Source of the DNA: Ruminococcus sp.
GTDB lineage: Bacteria; Bacillota; Clostridia; Oscillospirales; Ruminococcaceae
Assembly: GCA_015066665.1 (NCBI GenBank)
Contig: SVNX01000027.1
Coordinates: forward strand, 1 to 32,620
Length of the DNA stretch: 32,620 bases
Reading direction: 5' to 3'
The translations under genes and the position numbers were made by a program. Positions 24,044-32,607 of this stretch are shown piece after piece; the stretch's first letter is position 1; the number at the start of each line of letters is the position of its first letter. A model generated the notes under the pieces. The model did not search any database and was not told the origin of the DNA. It was given only the letters and a program-made list of their open reading frames with translations.

Positions 24044-26827
24044 ATGGCACAGGATTACAAGAACAGCTTGAACATGCCGAAGACAGATTTCCCCATGCGC
24101 GGCAATCTGCCCAAGCGTGAGCCGGATACCCTTGCAAAATGGGAATCCAGCCGTCTTTATTATAAGATGATGGAAAAGAATGAGGGCAAGCCCACATTCA
24201 TTCTCCATGACGGCCCTCCGTATGCAAACGGCAGCATTCATCTGGGTACGGCACTCAACAAGACACTGAAGGATTTCATTGTCAAGTATAAGAACATGAA
24301 CGGCTTCTATGCACCCTACGTTCCCGGCTGGGATACGCACGGTCTGCCCATTGAGCTTAAGGCAATGAAGGCCATCGGCGTGGAGAACGGCGCCATTTCT
24401 CCTGTAGAGCTGAGAAAGCACTGCAAGGATTTTGCAATGTCCCATGTGGATAATCAGATGAAGCAGTTCAAGCGTCTGGGTACCCTGGGCGATTACGATA
24501 ATCCCTACCTGACACTCCGTCCTGAGTACGAGGCACGCCAGGTGGAGGTATTCGGAAAGATGGCAAAGGATGGCTATATGTACAAGGGCCTCAAGCCCGT
24601 GTACTGGTGCCCCGATTGCAATACCGCTCTCGCAGAAGCGGAGATCGAGTATGCAAACGATCCCTGCCACTCCATTTATGTCAAGTTCCGTGTGACAGAC
24701 GATAAGGGTCTGTTCACCGGCATGGGTCTGGATCTCTCCAAGGTTTACTTCGTGATCTGGACGACCACAACCTGGACCATCCCGGGCAACCTGGCAATCT
24801 GCCTCGGCCCCGAGTATAACTATACCCTCGTCAAGGTCGGCGATGAGTACTATGTCATGGCCGATGAGCTTGTAAAGGCCACCATGGAGACCGCCGGTAT
24901 CACTGAATATACCACGGATGGAATCTTCACCGGTGCAGAGCTTGAGGGCATGAAGACCGCACATCCTCTCTATGACAGACCCTCTCCCATCATCGTGGGC
25001 GACCATGTTACTCTCGAGAGCGGTACCGGCTGCGTTCACACCGCTCCCGGCTATGGTGTAGAGGACTTTGAGGTCTGCAAGAATTATGATGATATCGGCA
25101 TTCTGGTATGCGTGGATGCCAAGGGCCGCCAGACCGCAGAGGCAGGCGAGTTCGAGGGAATGGATACCGAGACTGCCAATAAGGCGATTGCTGCCAAGCT
25201 CGAGGAGCTGGGCGCACTGCTCGCCATTCAGAAGATCGTCCATCAGTATCCTCACTGCTGGAGATGCCGTCAGCCCATCATCTATCGTGCAACCGAGCAG
25301 TGGTTCTGCTCCGTCAAGGGCTTCAAGGATGCTGCCATCAAGGCCATCGAAGATGTACAGTGGATTCCCGAGTGGGGCGAGGAGCGTATCAAGGGTATGG
25401 TGCGTGACCGCAGTGACTGGTGCATTTCCCGTCAGAGAACCTGGGGCGTACCGATTCCGATCGTATACTGCAAGGATTGCAAGAAGCCCATCGTGACCGA
25501 TGAGACCATTGCTTCCATCGCTGATGTATTCCGTGCTGAGGGTGCGGATGCATGGTGGAGCAAGGATGCTGCTGAGCTGATTCCTGCCGATACCCAGTGC
25601 GAGTGCGGCTGCAAGGAATTCACCAAGGAATACGACATCATGGACGTTTGGTTCGACAGCGGCGTTTCCCATACAGCTGTTATGGACAACTACGACTGCC
25701 TGAGCTGGCCGGCTGACCTCTATCTTGAGGGTGCCGATCAGTACAGAGGCTGGTTCCAGTCTGCTCTGCTGACCTCCGTTGTATACAAGGGCACAGCTCC
25801 CTATGAGTCCGTCTGCACCCATGGCTGGGTTGTGGATGGTAAGGGTCAGAAGATGTCCAAGTCCCTGGGCAACGGCATCGAGCCGGGCGAGATCATCGAC
25901 CAGTACGGTGCGGATATCCTCCGTCTGTGGGTTGCTTCCTCCGATTATCATTCCGATATCAGAATCTCCAAGGAAATTCTGGGACAGCTCTCCGACGCTT
26001 ACAAGAAGATCCGCAATACCGCAAGATATATCCTCAGCAACCTGAGCGACGGCGAAACCACATTCGATCCTGATGTGAACAGCGTTTCCGACGATCAGCT
26101 CGCTGAGATCGACAAGTGGGTGCTCATGCGTCTCGATGCCCTCACCGATAAGGTAAAGGCCGGCTATGACGCTTATGACTTCCACATTGTATTCCACGCA
26201 ATTCATAACTTCTGCATCGTGGATCTGTCCAGCTTCTATCTGGATATCATCAAGGACAGACTCTACTGTGAGAAGGTGGATTCCGTGACCCGCCGTGCTG
26301 CACAGACCACAATGTACCGCATTCTGGATACTGTGGCAAAGCTCATCGCACCCATCCTCAGCTTCACTGCAGAGGAGATCTGGCAGTTCATGCCCCATAA
26401 GGCAGAGGACGAGACCGAGAGCATCTTCCTCAACGAGATGACCGAAAAGACCGGCATCACCTGCGATGCAGCCTTCACTGAAAAGTGGGATCGCATCTAT
26501 GCAATCCGTGAAGCCGTGAACAAGAAGCTCGAGGAAAAGCGTAATGAGAAGGTGATCGGCAAGTCCCTCGAGGCAAAGGTTGTCATCACCTGCAAGAGTG
26601 CAGAGCTGGCTGAGACCTATGCAGCCATGGCCGATACCCTCAAGGACGTTCTCATTGTGTCCGCTGTAGAAGTGGTACAGGGTGAGACCGGCGAAGAGGA
26701 AGTGGCTTACACAATTGAAGTGGCTGCCGGTGAAAAGTGCGAGCGCTGCTGGTGCTATTCCGAAACTGTAGGTCAGAATGCTGACCATCCCACACTCTGC
26801 GCACGTTGTGCAGCTGTTGTTGAATAA
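24044..26827 (+). CDS. ileS: Isoleucyl-tRNA synthetase
   Basis: Class I synthetase charging tRNA-Ile. The 927-residue product fits the bacterial type. The HIGH-type motif appears as HLGTALNK (His66-Thr69), with Thr in place of the last His. The editing domain is about 190-390 (VIWTTTTWTIPGNLAICLGP; SGTGCVHTAPGYGVEDF). The KMSKS loop is intact at residues 603-607 (GQKMSKSLGN). The DALR anticodon-binding domain follows. The C terminus ends in zinc-binding cysteines (CERCWCY...CARC), typical of IleS1 enzymes. GAGAAAGGAT lies upstream. Only 43 bases separate it from divIVA, too short for the T-box leader often found before ileS, so it is probably co-transcribed with divIVA. Confidence 0.97.
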   Translation: MAQDYKNSLNMPKTDFPMRGNLPKREPDTLAKWESSRLYYKMMEKNEGKPTFILHDGPPYANGSIHLGTALNKTLKDFIVKYKNMNGFYAPYVPGWDTHGLPIELKAMKAIGVENGAISPVELRKHCKDFAMSHVDNQMKQFKRLGTLGDYDNPYLTLRPEYEARQVEVFGKMAKDGYMYKGLKPVYWCPDCNTALAEAEIEYANDPCHSIYVKFRVTDDKGLFTGMGLDLSKVYFVIWTTTTWTIPGNLAICLGPEYNYTLVKVGDEYYVMADELVKATMETAGITEYTTDGIFTGAELEGMKTAHPLYDRPSPIIVGDHVTLESGTGCVHTAPGYGVEDFEVCKNYDDIGILVCVDAKGRQTAEAGEFEGMDTETANKAIAAKLEELGALLAIQKIVHQYPHCWRCRQPIIYRATEQWFCSVKGFKDAAIKAIEDVQWIPEWGEERIKGMVRDRSDWCISRQRTWGVPIPIVYCKDCKKPIVTDETIASIADVFRAEGADAWWSKDAAELIPADTQCECGCKEFTKEYDIMDVWFDSGVSHTAVMDNYDCLSWPADLYLEGADQYRGWFQSALLTSVVYKGTAPYESVCTHGWVVDGKGQKMSKSLGNGIEPGEIIDQYGADILRLWVASSDYHSDIRISKEILGQLSDAYKKIRNTARYILSNLSDGETTFDPDVNSVSDDQLAEIDKWVLMRLDALTDKVKAGYDAYDFHIVFHAIHNFCIVDLSSFYLDIIKDRLYCEKVDSVTRRAAQTTMYRILDTVAKLIAPILSFTAEEIWQFMPHKAEDETESIFLNEMTEKTGITCDAAFTEKWDRIYAIREAVNKKLEEKRNEKVIGKSLEAKVVITCKSAELAETYAAMADTLKDVLIVSAVEVVQGETGEEEVAYTIEVAAGEKCERCWCYSETVGQNADHPTLCARCAAVVE

Positions 26828-26840
26828 GATCAGAAGAACA

Positions 26841-26868
26841 AGCTTGCTGCCGGTTCCGGCAGCAGGCT
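26841..26868 (+). terminator. Hairpin after ileS, weak terminator
   Basis: A 12-bp stem (AGCTTGCTGCCG / CGGCAGCAGGCT, one G-U pair) with a 4-base loop GTTC starts 13 bases after the ileS stop. It is followed by CGTTTGC. The short T-tract suggests partial termination before lspA. Confidence 0.55.
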
Positions 26869-26904
26869 CGTTTGCGGCATGAACTGTTATAAGGAGGGAA
26901 TACC

Positions 26905-27417
26905 TTGCTGATCATTGCAGCGATTGTCATTCTTGTCCTGATCGGCATCGATCAGGCCATCAAGATCTGGGCGATTCAGGAGCTGAAGCCTGTCGGCTCC
27001 ATGGATTTTCTGCACATCGGGGATTTTGACATCATGGATCTGACGTATCTTGAAAATACCGGTTCGGCCTTCGGCAGCTTTGCCGGCCACCGTGTGCTGC
27101 TGCTGACTGTCACCATCATCGGGGCGGCCGCATGCATCTGGATTCTCATCCGCCATGCACAGAAGAAACCGTTCCTTTTCTGGTCACTCGTGCTTGTCAT
27201 CGCCGGCGGCCTTGGCAATATGATCGACCGTATCTTCCGGGGCGGTGCTGTGGTGGATTATCTGGATCTGCAGCTCTTCGATTTTGCCATCTTCAATTTT
27301 GCCGACTGCTGCGTAAGCGTGGGCACGGTGCTGCTGTTCATCTATATCATTTTCATGATGGACAAAAAACCGAAGGAGACGAAGACGGATGAGGAGGTCA
27401 CGGATGGAACAGCATGA
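26905..27417 (+). CDS. lspA: Lipoprotein signal peptidase (signal peptidase II)
   Basis: An inner-membrane aspartyl protease that removes signal peptides from diacylated prolipoproteins. The GH25 lipoprotein at the right end is a possible client. The 170-residue product has four hydrophobic spans. The family motifs are ENTGSAFG (about 50-57), GGLGNMIDRIFRG with Asp108, VVDYL, and FNFADCCVSVG with Asp134; Asp108 and Asp134 are the expected catalytic pair. The start is TTG 26905, set by AAGGAGGG at 26891-26898. The C terminus is charged and overlaps rluD by 14 bases. Confidence 0.95.
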   Translation: MLIIAAIVILVLIGIDQAIKIWAIQELKPVGSMDFLHIGDFDIMDLTYLENTGSAFGSFAGHRVLLLTVTIIGAAACIWILIRHAQKKPFLFWSLVLVIAGGLGNMIDRIFRGGAVVDYLDLQLFDFAIFNFADCCVSVGTVLLFIYIIFMMDKKPKETKTDEEVTDGTA

Positions 27418-28315
27418 CCTGATTTTTCCTGCCGAAGCGGAGGGCTCCCGTCTTGACAAGTGGATTGCGACACTCGCCATCGGTCTGACCCGATGTGCCG
27501 TGCAGGGTCTTATTGCCAGCGGCAATGTGACCGTCGACGGCAACCCCATCCCAAAGAATTACCGTCCGAAGGCAGGGCAGGCGATCTGCGTGATCGTGCC
27601 GCCGCCCGAGGAAATCGACGTGGTTCCGCAGGATCTGCCGCTTGACATCGTCTATGAGGATGATGATCTGCTCGTAGTCAATAAGGGCAAGGGCATGGTG
27701 GTGCATCCCGCCCCCGGCAATTATGACGAGACCCTCGTCAATGCCCTCATGTTCCACTGCAAGGGCAGTCTCTCCGGCATCAACGGCAAGATCCGTCCCG
27801 GCATTGTCCACCGGATTGATAAAAATACCAGCGGTCTCCTGATTGTGGCCAAGAACGACAAGGCGCACAAGCACCTTGCCGCACAGATCAAGGAGCACAG
27901 CTTTACCCGGGAATACGAGGCTGTTGCGGTGGGCGTCTTCCAGGAGAAGAGCGGCACCGTCAATGCCCCCATCGGCCGGCATCCCACCGTGCGCATGAAA
28001 ATGTGCGTGACGGACAAGAATGCCAAGGAGGCCATTACACATTACGAAGTGCTCCGGCAGTTCGGCGGCTATGCCCATCTGCGGCTGCGTCTGGAAACAG
28101 GCCGCACCCATCAGATCCGCGTGCATATGTCCCATATCGGGCATCCGCTCTATGGTGACAATGTCTACGGCCGCATCGTCAAGGGTGTGCAGGGACAGTG
28201 CCTGCATGCCAGGAAGATCGGATTCATTCATCCGACAACAGAGGAATATATGGAATTCACAAGCGATCTTCCGCCCTATTTTCAGAAAATTTTAGACAGG
28301 ATGGAGAAGATGTGA
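27404..28315 (+). CDS. rluD: RluA-family 23S rRNA pseudouridine synthase (RluD-like)
   Basis: Isomerises specific uridines in large-subunit rRNA. The 303-residue product has an N-terminal S4 domain (RLDKWIATLAIGLTR and GLIASGNVTVDG) and the catalytic domain with YEDDDLLVVNKGKGMVVHPA. The catalytic loop HRIDKNTSGLLIVAK contains Asp139, and the C-terminal stretch is ETGRTHQIRVHMSHIGHPLY. An upstream in-frame codon at 27389 would remove the ribosome binding site; AGGAGGT at 27392-27398 selects ATG 27404. lspA-rluD order is the standard Firmicutes arrangement (lspA-ylyB). The exact target uridine is not evident. Confidence 0.92.
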   Translation: MEQHDLIFPAEAEGSRLDKWIATLAIGLTRCAVQGLIASGNVTVDGNPIPKNYRPKAGQAICVIVPPPEEIDVVPQDLPLDIVYEDDDLLVVNKGKGMVVHPAPGNYDETLVNALMFHCKGSLSGINGKIRPGIVHRIDKNTSGLLIVAKNDKAHKHLAAQIKEHSFTREYEAVAVGVFQEKSGTVNAPIGRHPTVRMKMCVTDKNAKEAITHYEVLRQFGGYAHLRLRLETGRTHQIRVHMSHIGHPLYGDNVYGRIVKGVQGQCLHARKIGFIHPTTEEYMEFTSDLPPYFQKILDRMEKM

Positions 28316-28316
28316 G

Positions 28317-29150
28317 ATGCAGATCAGACCTGAAAAAACAGTCATAGTCTCCGACCTGGACGGTACACTGCTGCCGCCGGATAAGATTCCGCTGGAGCGG
28401 GATCTTGCAGCCATCCGTGCCTTTGAGGCAGCGGGCGGCACATTTTCCATCGCAACGGGCCGGACAATTCAGGCGGCCATCCGTTATCAGAAGGCACTCG
28501 ATCTCAAAAGCCCGATGATCGTCTACAATGGCGCAGCCATCTACGATTCCGAGCGTGACGAGGTGCTCTTCTCTGTATCGCTCCCTGATTTTGCTGTTGA
28601 ACTGACCCGTGCGATCATGGATGCCCATCCCCATGTGGGCGTGGAGGTGCTGCGTGCTGAAAATGCCTATGTTGTGCGCAATACCGAGTATGAGAAACGT
28701 CATATCGCCCTGTGCGGTGTGGAGCCCTGCTACTGCACACTCGATGAGGTGCCAAGGGGCGGCTGGCTCAAGGTGCTTTTTGCCATGGCACCCGACGAGA
28801 TTCCGCCGTTCATTGCGGATATTCAGCAAAGAGGCATTGAGGGCGTGGATTTCATCCAGTCAGCCGATATCTTCTACGAGATGCTCCCCGAGGGCGTCAC
28901 GAAGGGAAGTGCCCTGCAGGCCTATCACAAGCTCCCCGGTATGGAGGATGCCGTCTTTGTCGCCGTGGGCGATTATGACAATGACATCGCCATGCTGCAG
29001 GCAGCGGATTTCAGTGCGGCACCTGCCAATGCTGTACCGGAAGCAAAGGCTGCGGCGGATCACCTTCTGGCACGCTCCTGCGAGGAAGGTGCCATGGAAG
29101 AGCTGATCGGGCTTCTTCTTTCAAACGATACACATCGGGCCGGCGTGTGA
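28317..29150 (+). CDS. Cof-type HAD-superfamily hydrolase
   Basis: A cytosolic phosphatase of the HAD IIB (Cof) type, 277 residues. Motif I is VSDLDGTLL (Asp13 and Asp15), motif II is FSIATGRT, a KG in VTKGSAL serves as the motif III lysine, and motif IV is GDYDNDIAML. The cap domain lies between motifs II and III. Family members dephosphorylate sugar phosphates, pyridoxal phosphate or flavin precursors; the substrate cannot be read here. ATG 28317 follows the rluD stop by one base, with ATGGAGAAG inside rluD as the ribosome binding site, so it is coupled to rluD. In many Firmicutes the pyr operon follows rluD instead. Confidence 0.88.
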   Translation: MQIRPEKTVIVSDLDGTLLPPDKIPLERDLAAIRAFEAAGGTFSIATGRTIQAAIRYQKALDLKSPMIVYNGAAIYDSERDEVLFSVSLPDFAVELTRAIMDAHPHVGVEVLRAENAYVVRNTEYEKRHIALCGVEPCYCTLDEVPRGGWLKVLFAMAPDEIPPFIADIQQRGIEGVDFIQSADIFYEMLPEGVTKGSALQAYHKLPGMEDAVFVAVGDYDNDIAMLQAADFSAAPANAVPEAKAAADHLLARSCEEGAMEELIGLLLSNDTHRAGV

Positions 29151-29184
29151 ACCGGTTCGAAAAATAGATCATGGAGGTAAACTC

Positions 29185-30024
29185 ATGGATGTAACAATCA
29201 AAAAGCAGCTGCAGAAAACAGCCTGCAATATCAGAATGGGTGTCCTGACAGGCACCTATCACGCAAAGTCCGGTCATCCCGGCGGTTCTCTGTCCATCAG
29301 CGATCTGCTGACCTACCTGTATTTTGCAAAGATGCATGTGGATCCCCAGAATCCTGATATGGACGATCGTGACAGACTGGTACTCTCCAAGGGTCACACA
29401 GCTCCCGCACTCTATGCCGCACTTGCAGAGAGAGGCTTCTTCTCCAAGGATGAGCTGACACATCTGCGTCACATCGGTGCACTGCTCCAGGGTCACCCCT
29501 GCATTCATATTCCCGGCGTGGATATGTCCAGCGGTTCCCTCGGTCAGGGTATCTCCGCTGCCTGCGGTATGGCACTGGCCGGCAAGCTGAAGTCCGCACC
29601 TTACCATGTGTATACCATTCTGGGCGACGGTGAGATCGAAGAAGGTCAGGTATGGGAGGCAGCCATGTTTGCAGCACACTATGGCCTCGACAATCTGACT
29701 GCGATTGTGGACAATAACGGTCTGCAGATCGACGGCAAGATCACCGAAGTCTGCTCTCCCGAGCCGATCGATGAGAAGTTCCGTGCATTCGGCTGGCATG
29801 TGATCCTCATGGATGCCCATGATTTCGATGACATTGAAAGAGCCTTCAACGAGGCAGAGACCATCGTAGGCAAGCCCGTTGCCATCATCCAGAAGAGCAC
29901 AAAGGGCAAGGGCGTATCCTTTATGGAAAATCAGGTTTCCTGGCACGGTGCCGCACCGAACAAGGAACAGTACGAGCAGGCAATGGCTGAGATCCAGCAG
30001 CAGCTTGCAGAATTGGAGGCGTAA
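29185..30024 (+). CDS. Transketolase, N-terminal (thiamine-diphosphate-binding) subunit
   Basis: First half of a split transketolase of the pentose phosphate pathway, 279 residues. Features are the substrate-site GHPGGSLSISD (about 31-41), LSKGHTAPALYAAL, and the ThDP/metal motif GDGEIEEGQ (Gly147-Asp148-Gly149) with the partner Asn177-Asn178 in IVDNNGLQ. HIPGVDMSSGSLGQGISAAC matches the dimer and active-site region. The strong site ATGGAGGT precedes ATG 29185. The second half starts 3 bp after the stop, so the two subunits are made together and should assemble as an alpha2beta2 enzyme. No clear promoter lies in the 34 bases after the HAD gene. Confidence 0.94.
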   Translation: MDVTIKKQLQKTACNIRMGVLTGTYHAKSGHPGGSLSISDLLTYLYFAKMHVDPQNPDMDDRDRLVLSKGHTAPALYAALAERGFFSKDELTHLRHIGALLQGHPCIHIPGVDMSSGSLGQGISAACGMALAGKLKSAPYHVYTILGDGEIEEGQVWEAAMFAAHYGLDNLTAIVDNNGLQIDGKITEVCSPEPIDEKFRAFGWHVILMDAHDFDDIERAFNEAETIVGKPVAIIQKSTKGKGVSFMENQVSWHGAAPNKEQYEQAMAEIQQQLAELEA

Positions 30025-30027
30025 ACC

Positions 30028-30972
30028 ATGGCTGATGTAATGAAGAAGGCAACCAGAGAGAGCTACGGCGAGGCGCTGACCGCTCTGGCTGAAAAATATG
30101 AGAACCTCGTTGTTCTGGATGCAGACCTTGCAGCTGCAACCAAGACCGGTATTTTCAAGAAGGCATATCCGGACAGATTCTTTGACTGCGGTATCGCAGA
30201 AGCCAATATGATGGGCGTGGCCGCAGGTCTGGCCGCTTCCGGCATGATTCCCTTTGCCAGCACATTTGCGATGTTTGCAGCCGGCAGAGCATATGAGATT
30301 GTGCGCAATTCCATCGGTTATCCGGGTCTCAATGTAAAGATCGGTGCCACTCATGCCGGCATTTCCGTCGGTGAAGACGGTGCCACCCATCAGTGCAACG
30401 AGGATATCGCTCTGATGCGTACCATTCCCGGTATGACTGTCATTGTACCGAGTGATGATGTTGAGGCAAAGGCTGCCGTAGAAGCTGCCATCCTCCACAA
30501 TGGTCCGGTTTACATGCGTTTCGGCAGACTCGCTGCCCCCGTTCTGAATGATCCTGCAACCTACAAGTTCGAGCTGGGCAAGGGCATTACTCTGCGTGAC
30601 GGCAAGGACATCACCATCGTGGCAACCGGTCTGATGGTGGGTGAGGCCGCTGAAGCCGCTGAAAAGCTCGCTGCTGAGGGCATCGATGCCAGAGTCATCA
30701 ACATCCACACCATCAAGCCCCTCGATGAGGAACTGATTCTCAAGGCCGCAAAGGAAACCGGCCGCATCGTGACTGTGGAAGAGCACAGCATCATCGGCGG
30801 TCTGGGCAGTGCCGTTGCAGACTGCGTGACAGAGAACTATCCCGTTCCTGTAACCAAGATCGGCGTGAATGACGAGTACGGCCACTCCGGCCCCGCTGTC
30901 GAGCTGCTGAAGGAATTCGGTCTGTGCGCTGACAACATCGCTGCAACCGTAAAGAAGGTTCTCGGCAAGTAA
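30028..30972 (+). CDS. Transketolase, C-terminal (pyrimidine-binding) subunit
   Basis: Second half of the split transketolase, 314 residues. It carries the pyrimidine-binding domain (YGEALTALAEKYENLVVLDA, DCGIAEANMMGVAAGLAASG with the conserved Glu, GATHAGISVGEDGATHQ). The C-terminal transketolase_C domain follows (about 185-310, GKDITIVATGLMVGEA; TVEEHSIIGGLGSAVAD). Together with the upstream subunit it covers a full transketolase. GGAGGCG just before the stop of the first gene is its ribosome binding site. The separate genes are usual in Clostridia and archaea. A terminator follows 18 bases after the stop. Confidence 0.94.
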   Translation: MADVMKKATRESYGEALTALAEKYENLVVLDADLAAATKTGIFKKAYPDRFFDCGIAEANMMGVAAGLAASGMIPFASTFAMFAAGRAYEIVRNSIGYPGLNVKIGATHAGISVGEDGATHQCNEDIALMRTIPGMTVIVPSDDVEAKAAVEAAILHNGPVYMRFGRLAAPVLNDPATYKFELGKGITLRDGKDITIVATGLMVGEAAEAAEKLAAEGIDARVINIHTIKPLDEELILKAAKETGRIVTVEEHSIIGGLGSAVADCVTENYPVPVTKIGVNDEYGHSGPAVELLKEFGLCADNIAATVKKVLGK

Positions 30973-30990
30973 TACAAACCCGAATCATTC

Positions 30991-31028
30991 CCCCCGAATC
31001 CCCGTGTCCGGATTCGGGGGATATTTGT
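30991..31028 (+). terminator. Terminator after the transketolase genes
   Basis: A perfect 11-bp stem (CCCCCGAATCC 30991-31001 / GGATTCGGGGG 31010-31020) with an 8-base loop is followed by ATATTTGT. The tail is imperfect, but the stem is strong and placed at the end of the operon. Confidence 0.75.
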
Positions 31029-31046
31029 CTATGGAAAGGAATGCCT

Positions 31047-32327
31047 ATGAAACGATGGATTCTTCCATTCTGCCTGCTGACGCTTACCCTTTGCGGATGC
31101 GGTCAGGACGCAGTGCCCGCTGCACTCCCCGGAACGGCGCCCGTCACATCGGAGAGCACAACAGCAGCCATGACAACAGAAGCCCCGACGACCAGAGCGC
31201 CTGCGACGGCGCCGCCCATCCGTACCGCTCCACCCGAGGGACTGCTGCCGGATGGCCTCGAAGCCGAGGTCTATGAGGAAATCACGATCGGCATGCTGCT
31301 GGCGGACTGTGATCTGACACTGTCCGAACCGGATATGCTGCTCGATACGCTCACGCTGGGTGAGAAATCTCTGCCGGTTTGCTATGCGTCGGACGGCATC
31401 TGCTATCAGCATGAGATCACCTACACCGTGTCCGACCGCACAGCCCCCGTGCTGACCAAGGACGGTGACGGTGCGGAGGTCGTCTGCGGCAAGGCCTTTG
31501 ATCTGAATGAATATGTGGGCTATGCGGATCGCTGTGACCCTATGCCGCAGCTGAGCTGGACGGGGGTGGTGGATACAGGCATCTGCGGCAGCTATCCCAT
31601 CCGTGCGGCCGTGACCGATGCTTCCGGCAACAGCACCAGCTGGGATCTGACCGTTCAGGTCGTGCCGCAGAAGACCAAGGTGAAGGATGATCTGCCCCGC
31701 CTGCCATTCGGGGATTTCATGCAGCAGTATGCCGGTGACAATGTATGCTTTGGCATTGATGTTTCAAAATGGCAGGGCGAGATCGATTTTGCTGCTGTGA
31801 AGCAGGCCGGCTGTGAATTCGTCATTATGCGTGTCGGCCGTTTCACGGGGGACTATGCCCTCGATGAATATTTCTTCCGCAACATGGCGAATGCAAGAGC
31901 CGCCGGACTCAAGGTCGGCGTCTATCTCTATTCGACCGCCAACACCGAGGATGAGATCTGTGAGAATGCGGCCTTCATTGCCGCGCAGCTGAGCGGACAG
32001 GCACTGGATTTCCCCGTTGTCTTTGACTGGGAGAGCTTTGACCGTTTCCAGCAGTATGGCATCAGCACCTACGAGCTGAACCGATTGTACGATCTGTTCG
32101 CTGAAGAGATGGCAAAGCACGGTTATGACACCATGCTCTACAGCAGCCGGAACAATATGGGGAAGATCTGGGAGGAGCGTGACGAGCCGCTGTGGCTGGC
32201 CCATTATACATCCGCAACGGATTATGAGGGCGACTACGCCATGTGGCAGATGAGCTGCCGCGGCCGGATTCCGGGCATCACGGGCGATGTGGATCTGGAT
32301 CTTCTGTATACGGACAGGATGGATTAA
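31047..32327 (+). CDS. Lipoprotein with Ig-like domain and GH25 lysozyme domain
   Basis: A predicted surface lipoprotein that cuts peptidoglycan (N-acetylmuramidase). An in-frame ATG at 31041 touches the ribosome binding site GGAAAGGA (31034-31040 region), so ATG 31047 is chosen, giving 426 residues. The signal peptide ends in the lipobox LCGC with Cys18. A Thr/Ala/Pro-rich spacer follows to about residue 70. Next is a segment with DRTAPVLT and YPIRAAVTDASGNSTSWDL (about 125-210), as in Ig-like/HYR or DUF5011-type domains. The GH25 domain spans about 232-426: FGIDVSKWQGEIDF with Asp238, the paired acids in VVFDWESF (Asp327, Glu329), WLAHYT, and the terminal GDVDLDLLY. It may act in wall remodelling or spore germination; the sequence does not say which. 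The leader shows no clear promoter. Confidence 0.88.
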   Translation: MKRWILPFCLLTLTLCGCGQDAVPAALPGTAPVTSESTTAAMTTEAPTTRAPATAPPIRTAPPEGLLPDGLEAEVYEEITIGMLLADCDLTLSEPDMLLDTLTLGEKSLPVCYASDGICYQHEITYTVSDRTAPVLTKDGDGAEVVCGKAFDLNEYVGYADRCDPMPQLSWTGVVDTGICGSYPIRAAVTDASGNSTSWDLTVQVVPQKTKVKDDLPRLPFGDFMQQYAGDNVCFGIDVSKWQGEIDFAAVKQAGCEFVIMRVGRFTGDYALDEYFFRNMANARAAGLKVGVYLYSTANTEDEICENAAFIAAQLSGQALDFPVVFDWESFDRFQQYGISTYELNRLYDLFAEEMAKHGYDTMLYSSRNNMGKIWEERDEPLWLAHYTSATDYEGDYAMWQMSCRGRIPGITGDVDLDLLYTDRMD

Positions 32328-32330
32328 CAA

Positions 32331-32359
32331 GAAAAACACCCCCGACGCATCGGGGGTGT
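32331..32359 (-). terminator. Terminator oriented for the minus strand, after the GH25 gene
   Basis: A perfect 10-bp stem (ACACCCCCGA / TCGGGGGTGT, loop CGCA) is preceded on the plus strand by GAAAAA. The U-tract is therefore on minus-strand transcripts. On the plus strand the tail is CAGCTTG, so it would be a weak stop for the GH25 gene unless the hairpin alone suffices. Confidence 0.7.
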
Positions 32360-32368
32360 CAGCTTGTC

Positions 32369-32505
32369 GAAAAAGTCTTTTTCTGGGGTTAGCACCCCTG
32401 TAACTGCCCCCACCCCAACCCCTCCCCCAACGGGGGAGGGGCTATATTGCGAGGGTACTGCGTACCCTCTAACCCGCCAAAGGACTCCGTCCTTTGTAAC
32501 CGCCA
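32369..32505. repeat. Modular hairpin array, probable interspersed non-coding repeat
   Basis: Within 137 bases there are five perfect small inverted repeats: GAAAAAG-T-CTTTTTC (32369-32383), GGGGT-TAGC-ACCCC (32385-32398), CCCCTCCCCC-AAC-GGGGGAGGGG (32419-32441), GAGGGTAC-TGC-GTACCCTC (32451-32469) and AAAGGAC-TCC-GTCCTTT (32479-32495). Spacers of similar wording follow three of them: TAACTGCC, TAACCCGCC and TAACCGCC (32401, 32470, 32497). Short open frames across it on both strands encode only repeat-derived proline/glycine-rich sequence. It resembles dispersed GC-rich intergenic repeats of Ruminococcus-type genomes, recalled rather than checked. No terminal target-site duplication can be defined. 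Confidence 0.65.
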
Positions 32506-32521
32506 ACCAGTCCAGTGGGCA

Positions 32522-32551
32522 TAAAAATGAGCCGAGATCAACCTCGGCTCA
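32522..32551 (-). terminator. Second minus-strand terminator near the right edge
   Basis: TGAGCCGAG (32528-32536), a 6-base loop and CTCGGCTCA (32543-32551) form a perfect 9-bp stem. On the minus strand it is followed by TTTTTAT. It implies a convergent minus-strand gene or RNA ending beyond the right edge. Confidence 0.75.
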
Positions 32552-32580
32552 AATCCCGTATTCGGTTCATCACAATGAAT

Positions 32581-32607
32581 CACAGTGAGTTACTGTGAAT
32601 TACTGTG
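32581..32607. repeat. Short direct and inverted ACTGTG repeats at the right edge
   Basis: CACAGT-GAGTT-ACTGTG forms a 6-bp inverted repeat (32581-32597). TTACTGTG occurs at 32590-32597 and again at 32600-32607. The window ends too soon to tell whether these belong to a larger repeat or to the end of a gene outside. Confidence 0.4.

Noticed and set aside
23939-26788. A 949-codon open frame on the minus strand opposite ileS
   Set aside because: It is the antisense shadow of ileS. Its translation is rich in His/Leu/Ile with no motif, has no ribosome binding site, and the plus strand has complete IleS motifs.
29011-30885. A 624-codon minus-strand open frame opposite the transketolase genes
   Set aside because: Antisense by-product of codon bias; it spans several real genes and their boundaries and has no family features.
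32364-32588. Short open frames on both strands over the hairpin array
   Set aside because: They encode only repeat-derived Pro/Thr- or Gly-rich sequence and lack ribosome binding sites.
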